Below are positions 45,824 to 55,737 of a stretch of DNA of 64,000 nucleotides, piece after piece. How positions within the stretch are numbered: position 1 is the stretch's first letter; every line of letters begins with the position of its first letter. The DNA lies in the NCBI GenBank assembly GCA_030694985.1, contig JAUYTV010000040.1, forward strand, positions 1-64,000, in the 5' to 3' direction. The translations under genes and the position numbers were made by a program. Source of the DNA: Methanoregula sp. (lineage in GTDB: Archaea > Halobacteriota > Methanomicrobia > Methanomicrobiales > Methanospirillaceae). The notes beneath the pieces were generated by a model. It did no database searches. It was not told the DNA's origin and saw only the letters and a program-made list of their open reading frames with translations.

Positions 45824-46869
45824 TCCAACATTTCCCACTGGAGGACGGTGTCCTTTTTTATGGTTTTTCCTGCCCGTTTTCCAATGACAGAAGCCAGGTG
45901 TTTTGTTTCAATGCCTGTACCTGGTCGTTTCGTATCGATCATATCCCGGGTTACCTGTGTTCCTTTGGGAATCACCGTTGCCGCGACAAGGCTTTTCCGT
46001 GCGATCTTACGGATTGCTGCCTCGGTCTTTCCGATATGCTTCACGCCATCGCCCATTGCAGATTCCGCCAAACGGACTTGCCTGATAAGTTTGGTAAGTT
46101 CGGCCGGTTCAAGGGATGCCTTGTGGTCCGGCCCCGGCAGGCGCCGGTCAAGGGTAAAGTGTTTCTCGATGACACAGGCACCAAGGGCGCGGGCAAGCAC
46201 GGAAGCTATAACTCCCTCAGTATGATCGGAAAAACCTACGGGGAGGTCAAATTCCTTTTCAAGGGTCGGGATCATCAGGAGATTAGCTGATTCCAGCGGT
46301 GCAGGATAACTGGTTACACAGTGGAGGAGAACGATCTTCTTCGATCCTCCGCGGTGGATGGCGCCAATCCCTTCGCGTATCTCCTCCATGTCTGCCATGC
46401 CCGTTGAAATAATAACGGGTTTGTTGTAACTCGCAATCTGTTCAAGTAGGGGAATGTTCGTAAGCTCTCCGGATGGGATCTTGTACGCCCGGACCCCCAT
46501 GGATTCGAGAAGTTCGGCGCTTTTTCGATCAAAGGGTGAGGAGAGGAATTCGATGCCGCACTTCCCGGCATACTCCGAAAGGACGACAAATGCATCACGG
46601 GAGAGTTCAAGGCGTTTGAGCATTTCGTACTGAGTTTCAGTGGCGTCCGAGGTCCTTTTCTGGTAAGCTGCTTTTTGTGCAGTCTTTGTGGCAATGGAAT
46701 CTGTCAAGAAGGTCTGAAACTTGACGGCATCAGCGCCGGCTTTAGCTGCGGCCTTCACCAGTTTTTTTGCCAACCCAAGTTCCCCATTATGGTTTACCCC
46801 AGCCTCGGCAATGATATAACAGGGTCGGTCCTTTCCGATAATCCGATTTCCGATCGTAATCCATTTCAT
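45820..46869 (-). CDS. neuB: N-acetylneuraminate/legionaminate synthase
   Basis: This 349-residue NeuB-family enzyme condenses a ManNAc-type sugar with phosphoenolpyruvate to form a nonulosonic acid. It shows IAEAGVNHNGELG (residues 20-32), ADAVKFQTF, IPSGELTNIP, GFSDHTEGVIAS and IEKHFTLDRRLPGPDHKASLEP, the sialate/legionaminate type rather than the PseI type. A SAF domain occupies about residues 290-349. It is coupled by 4-bp overlaps to neuA upstream and neuC downstream. Confidence 0.92.
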   Translation of the reverse strand: MKWITIGNRIIGKDRPCYIIAEAGVNHNGELGLAKKLVKAAAKAGADAVKFQTFLTDSIATKTAQKAAYQKRTSDATETQYEMLKRLELSRDAFVVLSEYAGKCGIEFLSSPFDRKSAELLESMGVRAYKIPSGELTNIPLLEQIASYNKPVIISTGMADMEEIREGIGAIHRGGSKKIVLLHCVTSYPAPLESANLLMIPTLEKEFDLPVGFSDHTEGVIASVLARALGACVIEKHFTLDRRLPGPDHKASLEPAELTKLIRQVRLAESAMGDGVKHIGKTEAAIRKIARKSLVAATVIPKGTQVTRDMIDTKRPGTGIETKHLASVIGKRAGKTIKKDTVLQWEMLE

Positions 46870-47504
46870 TGGGCAGACTCCGGGTTCTGTTTTCGTAAGA
46901 TATGATCATTTAGCCAGAAATCAAATTCATCATCGATCTCGAAACTACACTCACGGTCAACTATCAGTGTCTCCCGTTTTCCGGCAAAGAGATCCCCGTT
47001 GATGATATTTTTTGCTCTAACAACATAGACATTGCCGTCATCATGGAAGAATGGTTGCAGTTCCTGTCGGCGTGCGGAGTAGGTGCCCCACTCAAATAGG
47101 TCGCAGAGATATCCGGTGGCAAGTGCATCTGCGCCGGATTTCTGGAATTTCTCAACGCACCGGTCGATCAGCCCTGGTGTACGGACCGGGGAAGTACACT
47201 GGAGCAGGACCACAATATTTGGGTCGATTTTGGTGATAAGATCCTGGAGGACGGCTAGCGTTGTTGCCGTATCGGTTGCAAGATCTGCTGGCCGGTCTAT
47301 CACCTCCGCTCCAAAGGAACGCGAGATGCCAGCGATCTCTGCATCTTCGGTGGAAACAATAAACCGGTCTAGGTGTTTGGATTGCATGGCGGCTTCTATG
47401 GTCCATACTATCAGGGGCTTCCCGCAGATCGGTTTGATATTTTTTTTGGGTATTCCCTTGCTCCCGCCGCGTGCCGGGATAACGCCAAGGATCATCTGCT
47501 TCAC
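46866..47504 (-). CDS. neuA: CMP-nonulosonate (acylneuraminate) cytidylyltransferase
   Basis: This 212-residue enzyme has the NeuA signature PARGGSKGIPKKN (residues 10-22), STEDAEIA, LLQCTSPVR with the metal-binding region, and DIDDEFDF-like EIDDEFDFWL at the C-terminus. It would form the CMP-activated sugar of the second nonulosonate pathway. Its ends overlap the KdnA-like gene and neuB by 4 bp each. It is a different subfamily from the two SpsF/PseF-type enzymes at 13105 and 15433. Confidence 0.9.
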   Translation of the reverse strand: MKQMILGVIPARGGSKGIPKKNIKPICGKPLIVWTIEAAMQSKHLDRFIVSTEDAEIAGISRSFGAEVIDRPADLATDTATTLAVLQDLITKIDPNIVVLLQCTSPVRTPGLIDRCVEKFQKSGADALATGYLCDLFEWGTYSARRQELQPFFHDDGNVYVVRAKNIINGDLFAGKRETLIVDRECSFEIDDEFDFWLNDHILRKQNPESAQ

Positions 47505-48670
47505 ATCTGCCTGATGCAGTCGTGAACTGCTTTCACTGTTTTCTCGATCTGCGCATCCGGCATATTGACAAAAATCGGGAGGGCCACAGCTCTTCGGAGC
47601 AGGTCATCGGACTGAGCAAAGACCTTAAGCAGGTCTTTTCCTTTATACTTCGGGAAGTGCTCCAGCATGTGGTCCCACGTACCGGCAAAATGCCAGTTGA
47701 TGGCATCGGGAAGGTTCTTGGTCCCGAATCCTTTTGCCGTCCAGAGTTTCATGAACGCTTTGGTCTCATCCCGGCTGGAGAACGAGAAGATGATGCTGTC
47801 CCCGGTATCCCCTTCAGGGTTCGGGACATCCCGGAAGGTAATTTCGGGGATGTCTGAGAGGGCCTTTTTAATTCGGGACTTGTTCTCCCGCTGCCGCCCG
47901 ATGATGTAATCCATCTTTTTGATCTGGGCGAGACCGATCGCTCCCTGCAGTTCGTTCATCTTGAGGTTGATCCCGCTGATCATGCGGGTGTCTTCGCCCC
48001 GGGGAAAATTGGGGTTCAGTTCGTGGCCATGGTCCGAGTATTCCCGTGCCCGTTTGAAGATAGCCTCGTTGTTGGTGATGATCATCCCACCTTCGCCGGT
48101 TGTCAGCACCTTGCCAAAATCGAAACTGGTGATGCTGGCATCACCAAGCGTGCCGAGCTTCTTTTTCTTGTAGGTCCCGCCACAGCATTGGGCATTGTCC
48201 TCAAGAACCGGGATCTTGTGGGCGCGTGCGATTTTCAGGATCTCGTTCATCCGGGCTGAAACTCCCATCATGTGGACGGGGATGATGGTTTTTGTCTTTT
48301 TCGTGATCTTCTTTTCAAGATCGGCCGGGTCCATGTTGAGGGAAGCATCGACTTCGGTAATGACCGGCGTTGCCCCTACTTCGACAATTGCCTCAACCGT
48401 TGCAATGAAAGTGTGGCTCTGGGTGATGACCTCGTCACCACGGGAGATCCCCATGGCCTTAAGTGCTGCAATGAGAGCACCGGTCCCTGAACTCACGGCA
48501 AGAGCGTGTTTTATGCCCATCCGTTCTGCAAATACCCGTTCGAATTCGTCTACCCGAAAGATGTTCTCCCGCTTGTCGGCCCAACCGTAGCGGTACAATA
48601 CTGCACCATGATCAAACACGTCGTTAACGGCGGCCCGTTCTTCTTCACCTATTAGCTCCCATCCTGGCAT
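47501..48670 (-). CDS. DegT aminotransferase resembling KdnA (8-amino-Kdo transaminase)
   Basis: This 389-residue PLP enzyme has lysine K187 in SFDFGKVLTTGEGG. Its opening, MPGWELIGEEERAAVNDV followed by VLYRYG, is of the kind seen in KdnA, which aminates the 8-keto form of Kdo in Shewanella. The neighbour upstream is an iron-containing alcohol dehydrogenase, the partner type of KdnB. Here the pair sits in a neuA-neuB-neuC operon, so the substrate may be a nonulosonate (C9) rather than Kdo. The KdnA match is from memory of the family's N-terminus and needs a search. Confidence 0.75.
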   Translation of the reverse strand: MPGWELIGEEERAAVNDVFDHGAVLYRYGWADKRENIFRVDEFERVFAERMGIKHALAVSSGTGALIAALKAMGISRGDEVITQSHTFIATVEAIVEVGATPVITEVDASLNMDPADLEKKITKKTKTIIPVHMMGVSARMNEILKIARAHKIPVLEDNAQCCGGTYKKKKLGTLGDASITSFDFGKVLTTGEGGMIITNNEAIFKRAREYSDHGHELNPNFPRGEDTRMISGINLKMNELQGAIGLAQIKKMDYIIGRQRENKSRIKKALSDIPEITFRDVPNPEGDTGDSIIFSFSSRDETKAFMKLWTAKGFGTKNLPDAINWHFAGTWDHMLEHFPKYKGKDLLKVFAQSDDLLRRAVALPIFVNMPDAQIEKTVKAVHDCIRQM

Positions 48671-48686
48671 TTTTTTACCTCTGATA

Positions 48687-49877
48687 TTATGGAGTCATGC
48701 TCATGACCAGTCTCTTTCCATCCTCAACCGTGAAGGGCACCGGGTTCTGTGCAAATGCCCGTTCCAGCGAGTCGATTTCGTGAAGGAATAGGTGTACATT
48801 GCCGGAATTCACCCCAAACCCGCCAAGTTTCTCCGGCACCTCGAGTCTTTTGCAGAGTGCAAATATCTTCTCACTAAACTGTTCATTCTTGACTTTCTTC
48901 GGTAGGGTACGGTCCACACCGTCAATGAGATCATACAGCTCGCTATAGTCATAGCCGGTTTTCACATTATGCTTTATGACATGGGCGATAAAAACTGCTC
49001 CGGCAATCCCGTGGGGTACCTTGAAGTGCACGCCAAGGGGGTATGACAAGGCTCCCGCGATCCCAGACCCTGAATTGATAAGGGAGATGCCGGCAAGGTA
49101 TGCTCCGTACTGTATCTTTGCCCGGACTTCAACATCGCCGGGATTGTCCTTGACGAGGTAGAGGTTGTTGAAGACCATGGAGAAGGCTTCCCGGGCAAAG
49201 ATCCGGCTCATCGGGTTTGACTGCACGGCCATATAGCTCTCAAGGGTGTGGACAAGGGCGTCCATACCGGAGGAGACAGTGACCGACATCGGACTGTTGA
49301 CCGTGAAGAGGGGGTCAAGGACTGCAAGCGTCGGATAGTTATTGCGGGTGTTGATGCCAAGCTTCTTCACCGCATCATTGTCTGTGAAGACGGCATTGTA
49401 CGTGACTTCGCTTCCGGTTCCGGCTGTTGTCGGGAGGGCAATTGTGGGAAGTGATGGGACGATGCCGGTCGGGAAACCCTTATACTGCACTGCTTTTCCC
49501 GGATTGACGACAACAGTTGCGAGCCCTTTTGCAAAATCGAGGACGCTCCCACCACCGATCCCGATAAAACAGTCCGTGACCGGTCTGTCAGATGCATCAA
49601 GGAACATCGTCTTGATCCGATCGAGCGAGTCATAGTCCGGTTCGTGCCGGAGGTCATAGATCCAGATCTTTACGGTTAGGCCCGGTTCCTTTTCCAAGGC
49701 TGCAAGAACGTTTTTGGTGTATTCAAGCCCGGCAATCCCGCCGTCAACAATGACGCCGGGTCTGGTGAGCGAGAGTTCTTTGAGGTATTGAGCAAGCCGG
49801 AGGGCTTTTTTCGCACCGAACTTTGCATTGGTTTTGAGATTGAAATCAAAATCCATAGAACCTTTCGAATTTTGCAT
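48687..49877 (-). CDS. Iron-containing alcohol dehydrogenase, possible KdnB counterpart
   Basis: This 396-residue group III (iron) alcohol dehydrogenase has the GIGGGSVLDFAKG NAD-binding loop (about residues 101-113), LPTTAGTGSEVT, and metal ligands Asp and His in SSGMDALVHTLESY plus His residues in KVPHGIAGAVFIAHVIKHN. It opens the leftward operon, 16 bp ahead of the KdnA-like transaminase. In the Kdo8N pathway KdnB oxidises the terminal hydroxyl before transamination, and the same logic here would create an aldehyde on a nonulosonate or precursor. A general fermentative alcohol dehydrogenase is unlikely in this location. Confidence 0.82.
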   Translation of the reverse strand: MQNSKGSMDFDFNLKTNAKFGAKKALRLAQYLKELSLTRPGVIVDGGIAGLEYTKNVLAALEKEPGLTVKIWIYDLRHEPDYDSLDRIKTMFLDASDRPVTDCFIGIGGGSVLDFAKGLATVVVNPGKAVQYKGFPTGIVPSLPTIALPTTAGTGSEVTYNAVFTDNDAVKKLGINTRNNYPTLAVLDPLFTVNSPMSVTVSSGMDALVHTLESYMAVQSNPMSRIFAREAFSMVFNNLYLVKDNPGDVEVRAKIQYGAYLAGISLINSGSGIAGALSYPLGVHFKVPHGIAGAVFIAHVIKHNVKTGYDYSELYDLIDGVDRTLPKKVKNEQFSEKIFALCKRLEVPEKLGGFGVNSGNVHLFLHEIDSLERAFAQNPVPFTVEDGKRLVMSMTP

Positions 49878-50018
49878 AAAATCCTTAAAACTGTTATTTT
49901 ATCCGAGTATTAATAATGGTGGTCGGAAGAAAACCCCCATCCTGCTCCAAGAAAAAACCGGTTGTTCCGGATTAGATGGTATCTCTTTTATGACATGAAA
50001 AATGAAAAATGAAAAAAA

Positions 50019-50090
50019 GCCTCAGCCGTGATTTGAACACGGGACCTGCTGATTACAAGTCAGCCGCTCTGCCAACTAAGCCACTGAGGC
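50019..50090 (-). tRNA. tRNA-Thr (anticodon TGT)
   Basis: The 72-nt cloverleaf is read on the minus strand: acceptor GCCTCAG pairs with CTGAGGC, the anticodon arm GCTGA-CTTGTAA-TCAGC gives TGT, and the T arm CCGTG-TTCAAAT-CACGG is perfect. No CCA is encoded. It lies between the divergent iron-alcohol dehydrogenase and mmp10 genes, at the right edge of the glycan locus, a typical junction between accessory and core DNA. Confidence 0.95.
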
Positions 50091-50257
50091 GCCATATACT
50101 ATAGGAATTTACTGGTAAAAAAGGTGGTGCTGATTCTAAAATCTTTACGGATAGGATTGAGCGTTCAACACCAGTTATGCCAGGGTGCGCCGCATAATTA
50201 ATCGATAGTACATTTCCAAACACATTTTATCCCCAACAACGGAGATCTCATACACAG

Positions 50258-51484
50258 ATGGCTTACCTGACTGTTGACATCGGAGGAAGCCCGGGAGTTA
50301 ACTGCCGGGGGTTCTGCGAATACTGCTACTTCAAAAACGTCAAGGGTGTCAAGCCACTCGGTTGCAGGTATTGCCTCCCATTCAAGAAAGGATGCGATTA
50401 CTGCACTCGTGGCATCAAGGAAGAGTACAGCGGATTTAAGGATCTAAAAACCATTGCTGACGAAACTCTTGCAAACCTCCAGACCAAAAGGGGGGATATC
50501 GAACGGATCACCATCAGCGGGGGAGGCGATCCCAGCTGCTATCCCCGCTTCACTGAACTCATCGAACTGCTTGGCAGTATGGAGGTACCGCTCCACATTG
50601 GATATACCAGTGGCAAAGGCTGGGATGATCCTGCAGTTGCCGATCTCCTGATCGATAATGGCCTTTCAGAAATATCGTTTACGGTTTTTGCATCAGACCC
50701 GGCTCTTCGTAAGCGTTATATGCATGATCCCACTCCAGAAACCTCGTTAAATATTGTTGAAAGATTGTGTGAATCTGCTGATGTATATGCGGCGGCAGTT
50801 ATCCTTCCTGGGATCAATGATGGAGTAATACTTGAACAAACTTGCGAATGGCTGGATGCCAGTGGAGCTAAAGGATTAATTCTGATGCGGTTTGCAAATG
50901 CAACTGAACAGGGTTTGATTCTGGGAAATGGCCCGATTATCAAAAACCAGCAGGTCCAGACCGTGGAATCATTCCGGGATCTTATCGCGGATTTGAGTGG
51001 GAAGTTCGATATGAAAATCTCCGGAACCCCTCTTTGGGATCCGGATATTGGATCGCCATTTGCAATTATCAGCGAACCGGAACTCGTGCAGAAGCTCCCC
51101 CGGGTAAACCGGAGGGCAACAGTTATTAGCGGGAGTGTGGCAGCACCTTATATTGAAAAAATTCTCTCTGCCTGTGGCTCCAAAGTTCCCGTTGTTCCCT
51201 TGAGAAAGGAGATCGCATGTCTTATAACGTTAGCAGATCTTCAGCACCTCAACTTATCTGCGCTTGAACACGCGGTTATCATCCCAGGGCGGGCATTTGT
51301 CTTTGACACTGAAGCGCAGGAAATACTATCAGCAGATGGTGTGGAGCGGGAGTTGATCCGTGGGCCGGATCAGCTGACTGCGGATGCCGAAACCAGTATG
51401 GGTATGACCCGCGATCAGGTGCTCTTTATGGAGATGGAAGGCTTTGCTGAGCTTATCCAGACGATAAACCGGTACGGAAGTTAA
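50258..51484 (+). CDS. mmp10: Methanogenesis marker protein 10 (MCR arginine C-methyltransferase)
   Basis: This 408-residue radical SAM protein matches Mmp10, the cobalamin-dependent enzyme that C-methylates an arginine in the alpha subunit of methyl-coenzyme M reductase. It has CxxxCxxC at C16, C20 and C23, a second cysteine cluster (C36, C39, C46 and C49) characteristic of Mmp10, then ITISGGGDPSCYP. GGAG about 12 bp before the ATG supports the start. It is restricted to methane-metabolising archaea, so it identifies the host as a methanogen or relative. Confidence 0.9.
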   Translation: MAYLTVDIGGSPGVNCRGFCEYCYFKNVKGVKPLGCRYCLPFKKGCDYCTRGIKEEYSGFKDLKTIADETLANLQTKRGDIERITISGGGDPSCYPRFTELIELLGSMEVPLHIGYTSGKGWDDPAVADLLIDNGLSEISFTVFASDPALRKRYMHDPTPETSLNIVERLCESADVYAAAVILPGINDGVILEQTCEWLDASGAKGLILMRFANATEQGLILGNGPIIKNQQVQTVESFRDLIADLSGKFDMKISGTPLWDPDIGSPFAIISEPELVQKLPRVNRRATVISGSVAAPYIEKILSACGSKVPVVPLRKEIACLITLADLQHLNLSALEHAVIIPGRAFVFDTEAQEILSADGVERELIRGPDQLTADAETSMGMTRDQVLFMEMEGFAELIQTINRYGS

Positions 51485-51643
51485 GGAAAACGGCAGGTAA
51501 CTTATATTCGAGATTAAAAAAAGGTCATGGCAAATCAAAATAGTTTTGATTGGTTAAGTGTCATTTGCAGTGATAGTTTTCCCCTTTAAAAAAAATTATA
51601 AATAAAAATCCCCGGGTTTTATCAAGGATCTAAAAATAGTATA

Positions 51644-52144
51644 TTATACAATTGCCGCTGTAATACCAATAACTCCGGACTGGATAATGACTGCAACAGC
51701 GATAATAACGCCGGCCATCTCGATTGCTACTGCAATATTACCCTTCTTAAGTTCTTCAAATTCCTCAACACCTGTTGTCAGTTTGTCAAGGATATAGAGT
51801 GAAAGGTAGATCGCCCCGACAGCGAGGATAATGCCAAGGATAAGCTGGACGAATGCGATACCGATTGCAAGCAGCCCATCAACAGATAAGATGCCTATGC
51901 TTACGGCCTTATTGATTCCAACGGAAAGTCCGGATACACCTGACTGAACAACAAGCGCAATGGCAACAAAGACTGATGCAACAAGGATGCCCACTGCGAC
52001 ATTTCCTTTTGCGAGTTCCTTTTCCTCATTAAGATCTTTGGTGATCTTACTGAGCACCGCAAATCCGATATACAGTGCCACAACGGCAAAGATAATGGAA
52101 ATAACCAACTGGACCAAGCCAACAACCACGTTTGCAAAAAGCAT
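51644..52144 (-). CDS. Membrane protein with two DUF350-like repeats
   Basis: This hydrophobic protein of about 166 residues has two matching halves. Each has a leading helix (LVISIIFAVVALYIG; LILGIILAVGAIYLS), a polar loop with an acidic run and KGN.AVAI, and a second helix ending in IQSGV or VQSGV. That is a tandem duplication of the DUF350 unit, giving four membrane spans. Function is unknown. I take the ATG at 52144 because GGTG lies five bases before it; the preceding ATG (52147) or a longer frame to 52270 is possible. Confidence 0.75.
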   Translation of the reverse strand: MLFANVVVGLVQLVISIIFAVVALYIGFAVLSKITKDLNEEKELAKGNVAVGILVASVFVAIALVVQSGVSGLSVGINKAVSIGILSVDGLLAIGIAFVQLILGIILAVGAIYLSLYILDKLTTGVEEFEELKKGNIAVAIEMAGVIIAVAVIIQSGVIGITAAIV

Positions 52145-52183
52145 CATTTCACCTGAATTAACAGATGATGTTTGATTAAACGG

Positions 52184-52196
52184 TAAATAAATATAT
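52184..52196 (-). promoter_or_regulatory. Probable TATA box for the DUF350 gene
   Basis: Read leftward, the stretch ATATATTTATTTACC lies about 40 bp before the proposed start, a good archaeal TATA-box match at a normal distance for a short leader containing the AGGTGA site. Confidence 0.4.
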
Positions 52197-52293
52197 CGCC
52201 ACATAAAAACAGAAAAGTGAAAATTCACTGCATATTTGCCAATCAGAATAAGAAATGAGCGTGTTATCAAGAAAAAACAGCAAAAAAACAGTA

Positions 52294-52409
52294 TGCTGCG
52301 GGAGGGTTACGATCCCCCGATCTCCAGATGTCTCAAAGTCCGAACGCAATGAAAAACGTTCTTGTAAACCCTATGAGTCTGGCGCCCTAACCGGCTAGGC
52401 CACCGCAGC
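52294..52409 (-). tRNA. Elongator tRNA-Met (CAT) with a 42-nt intron
   Basis: The minus strand gives acceptor GCTGCGG paired with CCGCAGC, D arm GCC...GGC, anticodon arm CCAGA-CTCATA-A-TCTGG and T arm GGGGG-ATCGTAA-CCCTC. Exon 1 is 52409-52372, the intron 52371-52330 and exon 2 52329-52294, placing the intron after position 37 as is usual for archaeal tRNA-Met. The anticodon stem lacks the three G-C pairs of the initiator, so this is the elongator. The intron would be removed by the splicing endonuclease and joined by RtcB, which is encoded 8 kb away. Confidence 0.92.
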
Positions 52410-52476
52410 ACAAATTTGCATAATGAAAACGCCGTAAAAACTATTAAAGGTTCTGATACACCGTTTTAATCGTGCA

Positions 52477-53952
52477 TTATTCCTTTTTTCGCTGCATGTA
52501 CTGGTTGACTGCAACAGTTATTGCAGCTACTTTTTTTCCCTGCTCAAAAGATCCCGCAAGCGTCTGCATACGGTTTTCCTCATCACGGGTATACCGCTCA
52601 AGAGTATCGAAGATATGTTCCTCTTGCAGGAAGTGTGTATGAGTGTTTCCATTTACAAACTGCTGGTTGTTCATGATCGCATAGTGAAGGGGGAGCGTGG
52701 TTTTTATACCGAGAATGATGTATTCGGAGATCGCTCGGCGCATCCTTTTTATTGCCTCTGCTCTGGTGCTGTCCCATGCGCAGAGTTTTGCAATCATAGA
52801 ATCGTAATTTGCTGGTATTGTATAACCCATGTGAATGCCGCTGTCCACCCGGATTCCCGGTCCTCCCGGTGAACGGTAGCGGATAATTTTACCGGGATCC
52901 GCTGCGAAATTGTTGAGCGGGTCTTCTGCATTGACACGGCATTCAATCGCATGACCCCTTATAGAAATATCCTCCTGGCAAAAAGGAAGGGATTCTCCAG
53001 CTGCAACTGCTATCTGCTGCTTGACCAGATCGATTCCAGTGATAAACTCGGTGATCGTATGCTCTACCTGGAGACGGGTGTTCATCTCCATGAAATAGTA
53101 ATTCCCCTGGCTGTAGAGGAATTCAACCGACCCTGCATTGGTGTAGTCTGATACTTCTGATACCTTCAGTGCTGATTTTGACATCCGCTCTCGCAGCTCC
53201 GTAGTCATTATCGGGGAGGGTGCCTCTTCGATTAATTTCTGGTGCCTGCGCTGGATCGAGCATTCCCGGTCAAAGAGATGAACGGCATTGCCGTGCTCAT
53301 CGGCAAGCACCTGAAATTCGATGTGCCTTGGTGTTACTAAGTATTTCTCAATAAATACTGTGGCATCACCAAAGGCAGACTGGGCAATGCGCATGCTTGC
53401 AGTGATGGCATCTTCGAGTGCTTTTTCATCCTGCACAATCTGCATTCCAATGCCCCCACCACCGGCACTTGCCTTGACGATCACCGGGTAGCCAATCTCT
53501 GCGGCAACCTTTTTTGCATCATCAGTATTTTTTATCCCGCCTTCAGTGCCCGGGATAACCGGAACACCGGCCTCCTGCATCATCTGTTTACTGCCAATCT
53601 TCGATCCCATGGCTTTGATAGTCTTCCACCGCGGGCCGACAAAAATAACATTTTCATCATGGCAGAGTTTGGCAAACCGGTAATTTTCCGCTAAAAATCC
53701 ATAACCCGGATGGACTGCCTCTGCCCCGCTTTTTTTGGCAATATCAACAATCCGCTCCATGTTCAGGTAGCTTTTGGAAGGATGGGCATCTCCGACATGG
53801 AATGACTCATCTGCGTATTTGACATGAAGTGCATTTTTGTCAGCAGAAGAGTAGATAGCAACCGTTTCGATGTCAAGCTCGCGGCACGCACGCATGACAC
53901 GGATGGCGATCTCCCCCCGGTTGGCGATTAAAAGTTTTTCAAAAAATTTCAT
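52477..53952 (-). CDS. pycA: Pyruvate carboxylase subunit A (biotin carboxylase)
   Basis: This 491-residue biotin carboxylase uses ATP and bicarbonate to carboxylate the biotin carried on PycB, in the anaplerotic route from pyruvate to oxaloacetate. It opens with [21 protein letters not shown], has the Gly-rich ATP-grasp loop [12 protein letters not shown] (about residues 161-172), and [10 protein letters not shown] with catalytic residues. It overlaps pycB by 4 bp and closes the biotin operon. Confidence 0.95.
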   Translation of the reverse strand: MKFFEKLLIANRGEIAIRVMRACRELDIETVAIYSSADKNALHVKYADESFHVGDAHPSKSYLNMERIVDIAKKSGAEAVHPGYGFLAENYRFAKLCHDENVIFVGPRWKTIKAMGSKIGSKQMMQEAGVPVIPGTEGGIKNTDDAKKVAAEIGYPVIVKASAGGGGIGMQIVQDEKALEDAITASMRIAQSAFGDATVFIEKYLVTPRHIEFQVLADEHGNAVHLFDRECSIQRRHQKLIEEAPSPIMTTELRERMSKSALKVSEVSDYTNAGSVEFLYSQGNYYFMEMNTRLQVEHTITEFITGIDLVKQQIAVAAGESLPFCQEDISIRGHAIECRVNAEDPLNNFAADPGKIIRYRSPGGPGIRVDSGIHMGYTIPANYDSMIAKLCAWDSTRAEAIKRMRRAISEYIILGIKTTLPLHYAIMNNQQFVNGNTHTHFLQEEHIFDTLERYTRDEENRMQTLAGSFEQGKKVAAITVAVNQYMQRKKE

Positions 53953-55703
53953 TGCACCACCAGCAGGACATCGCCGTTCTGGACGACATCGCCGGTATCA
54001 ACAAAGATCTCCATGACCTTGCCATCGACCGGGCTGTGAATGGGATTTTCCATCTTCATAGCTTCAAGAACGAGCAGCGTGTCTCCTTTTTTAACCGTTG
54101 CTCCACGGCTGACAAGCACCTGCAGTACCATCCCCTGTATGTTGCTCCTGATACCGCCGGCTACTTCACCACGGGGAATCTTTTGTGGAGCAACGCTCGT
54201 CACATTAACGCTGCTCCCCCCCACAGATACGATGCGGACTGAGAATACTTCCCCATCCACCTCCACCTCCATCTGACTGGGTACTTCTGATGTGGATTTT
54301 GTAACCGAATGTTTCTGTGGAATCTCTTCTTTGCTTCTTTCGCCTTTGAGAAACGAAGGGGCAATCGCTGGGTAGAGGATGTACGTCAGGACATCTTCTT
54401 CTTTTTTTATGAGTCCTGTTCGTTCTGCCTCTGCTCTCATGGATTCATAGGCAGGTTCGAGCAGATCGGCAGGACGACCCGTAACGACTTTATCATTGCC
54501 GATGATAAGGGTGCGGATCTCATCACTTTCCGGACCCGGGGACTTGCCATAGAGCCCGTGCATATAGTCCTTGACCTCTTTTGTCACGTTCCGGTATCGC
54601 TGACCATTCACCAGTACATTGAGAACCGCCTGTGTCCCGACAATCTGGCTGGTGGGTGTCACAAGCGGCGGGTAACCGAGATCTTTTCGGACACGGGGGA
54701 TCTCTGCGAGCACTTCATCCATACGGTCAAGTGCGTCTTGCTCCTGCAGCTGGGAAACCAGATTTGAGATCATCCCTCCGGGAAGCTGGTATATGAGCAC
54801 ATCGCTGTCAACACGTTCTGAAATCGGATTTACCAGCGCGGCATATTTTTCACGGACCTGCATACAGATGTTGCGGACGGCCCGGAGTTTGATTAAGTCG
54901 ATTCCGGTCTCTCTTGGGGTGCCTATCAGGGATGCCACCACACTTTCGGTTGGTGGCTGGGAGGTACCCATGGCAAAGGGTGACATGGCCGTATCGAGTA
55001 TGTCAACTCCCGCATCGATTGCTGACTGGTAACTCATAGGAGCAACCCCGCTCGTTGAATGACTGTGCAGGCATATCGGAATGTCCACTGTCTTTTTGAT
55101 TCCTGTGATCAGCTCTCTTGTAGCTGCCGGCATGATGAGACCTGCCATATCCTTGATGCAGATCGAATCGCAATCGTGCGTGTAGAGCTCATGGGCCATA
55201 TCGATAAATGTCCGGGTGGAATGGACTGGACTCGTAGTATAGGAAAGGGTACCCTGAAGGTGTGCTCCGACATTTTTTACCTGATCCATGGAGCGTTTCA
55301 TGTTCCTGATGTCATTTAAGGCATCGAACACACGGAAGATATCCACGCCGTTTTTATGCGCAGCCGAAACGAATTTATCCACAACATCATCCGGGTAGTG
55401 ACGGTAACCGACAAGGTTCTGGCCGCGCAGGAGCATCTGGATTGGCGTGAGTTTAAGTTCGCCTTTTAGTGCGCGCAGGCGATCCCAGGGATCATCGTTT
55501 AAAAACCGTATGCAGGTATCGAAGGTGGCGCCGCCCCAGGCTTCAACCGAAAAAAAACCGCAGTGGTCAATCTCCCGTGCAAGAGGCAGCATATCCTCGG
55601 TCCGGAGCCGTGTTGCAATGAGCGACTGGTGGGCATCCCGTAGGGTGGTATCGGTGATAAGGATCTTTTTTTGAGCGGCAGGGTGCATATGGGTAAACCT
55701 CAA
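53949..55703 (-). CDS. pycB: Pyruvate carboxylase subunit B (carboxyltransferase with biotin carrier)
   Basis: This 584-residue subunit transfers CO2 from biotin to pyruvate. The N-terminal HMGL-like barrel starts with [13 protein letters not shown] and carries metal-binding HSHSTSG. The C-terminal biotinyl domain ends with [10 protein letters not shown], in which K550 is the lysine biotinylated by BirA. The enzyme is the methanogen form with separate A and B subunits. It follows the ECF transporter gene ecfT by 34 bp, so biotin uptake, attachment and use are encoded together. Confidence 0.94.
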   Translation of the reverse strand: MRFTHMHPAAQKKILITDTTLRDAHQSLIATRLRTEDMLPLAREIDHCGFFSVEAWGGATFDTCIRFLNDDPWDRLRALKGELKLTPIQMLLRGQNLVGYRHYPDDVVDKFVSAAHKNGVDIFRVFDALNDIRNMKRSMDQVKNVGAHLQGTLSYTTSPVHSTRTFIDMAHELYTHDCDSICIKDMAGLIMPAATRELITGIKKTVDIPICLHSHSTSGVAPMSYQSAIDAGVDILDTAMSPFAMGTSQPPTESVVASLIGTPRETGIDLIKLRAVRNICMQVREKYAALVNPISERVDSDVLIYQLPGGMISNLVSQLQEQDALDRMDEVLAEIPRVRKDLGYPPLVTPTSQIVGTQAVLNVLVNGQRYRNVTKEVKDYMHGLYGKSPGPESDEIRTLIIGNDKVVTGRPADLLEPAYESMRAEAERTGLIKKEEDVLTYILYPAIAPSFLKGERSKEEIPQKHSVTKSTSEVPSQMEVEVDGEVFSVRIVSVGGSSVNVTSVAPQKIPRGEVAGGIRSNIQGMVLQVLVSRGATVKKGDTLLVLEAMKMENPIHSPVDGKVMEIFVDTGDVVQNGDVLLVVQ

Positions 55704-55737
55704 AAGGCCGGCAGGAATTTATTCAGCCTCTTAAAAT

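Noticed and set aside
46314-46694. Leftward open frames inside neuB and similar long shadows in other glycan genes
   Set aside because: They overlap strongly conserved coding frames and have compositions typical of out-of-frame translation.
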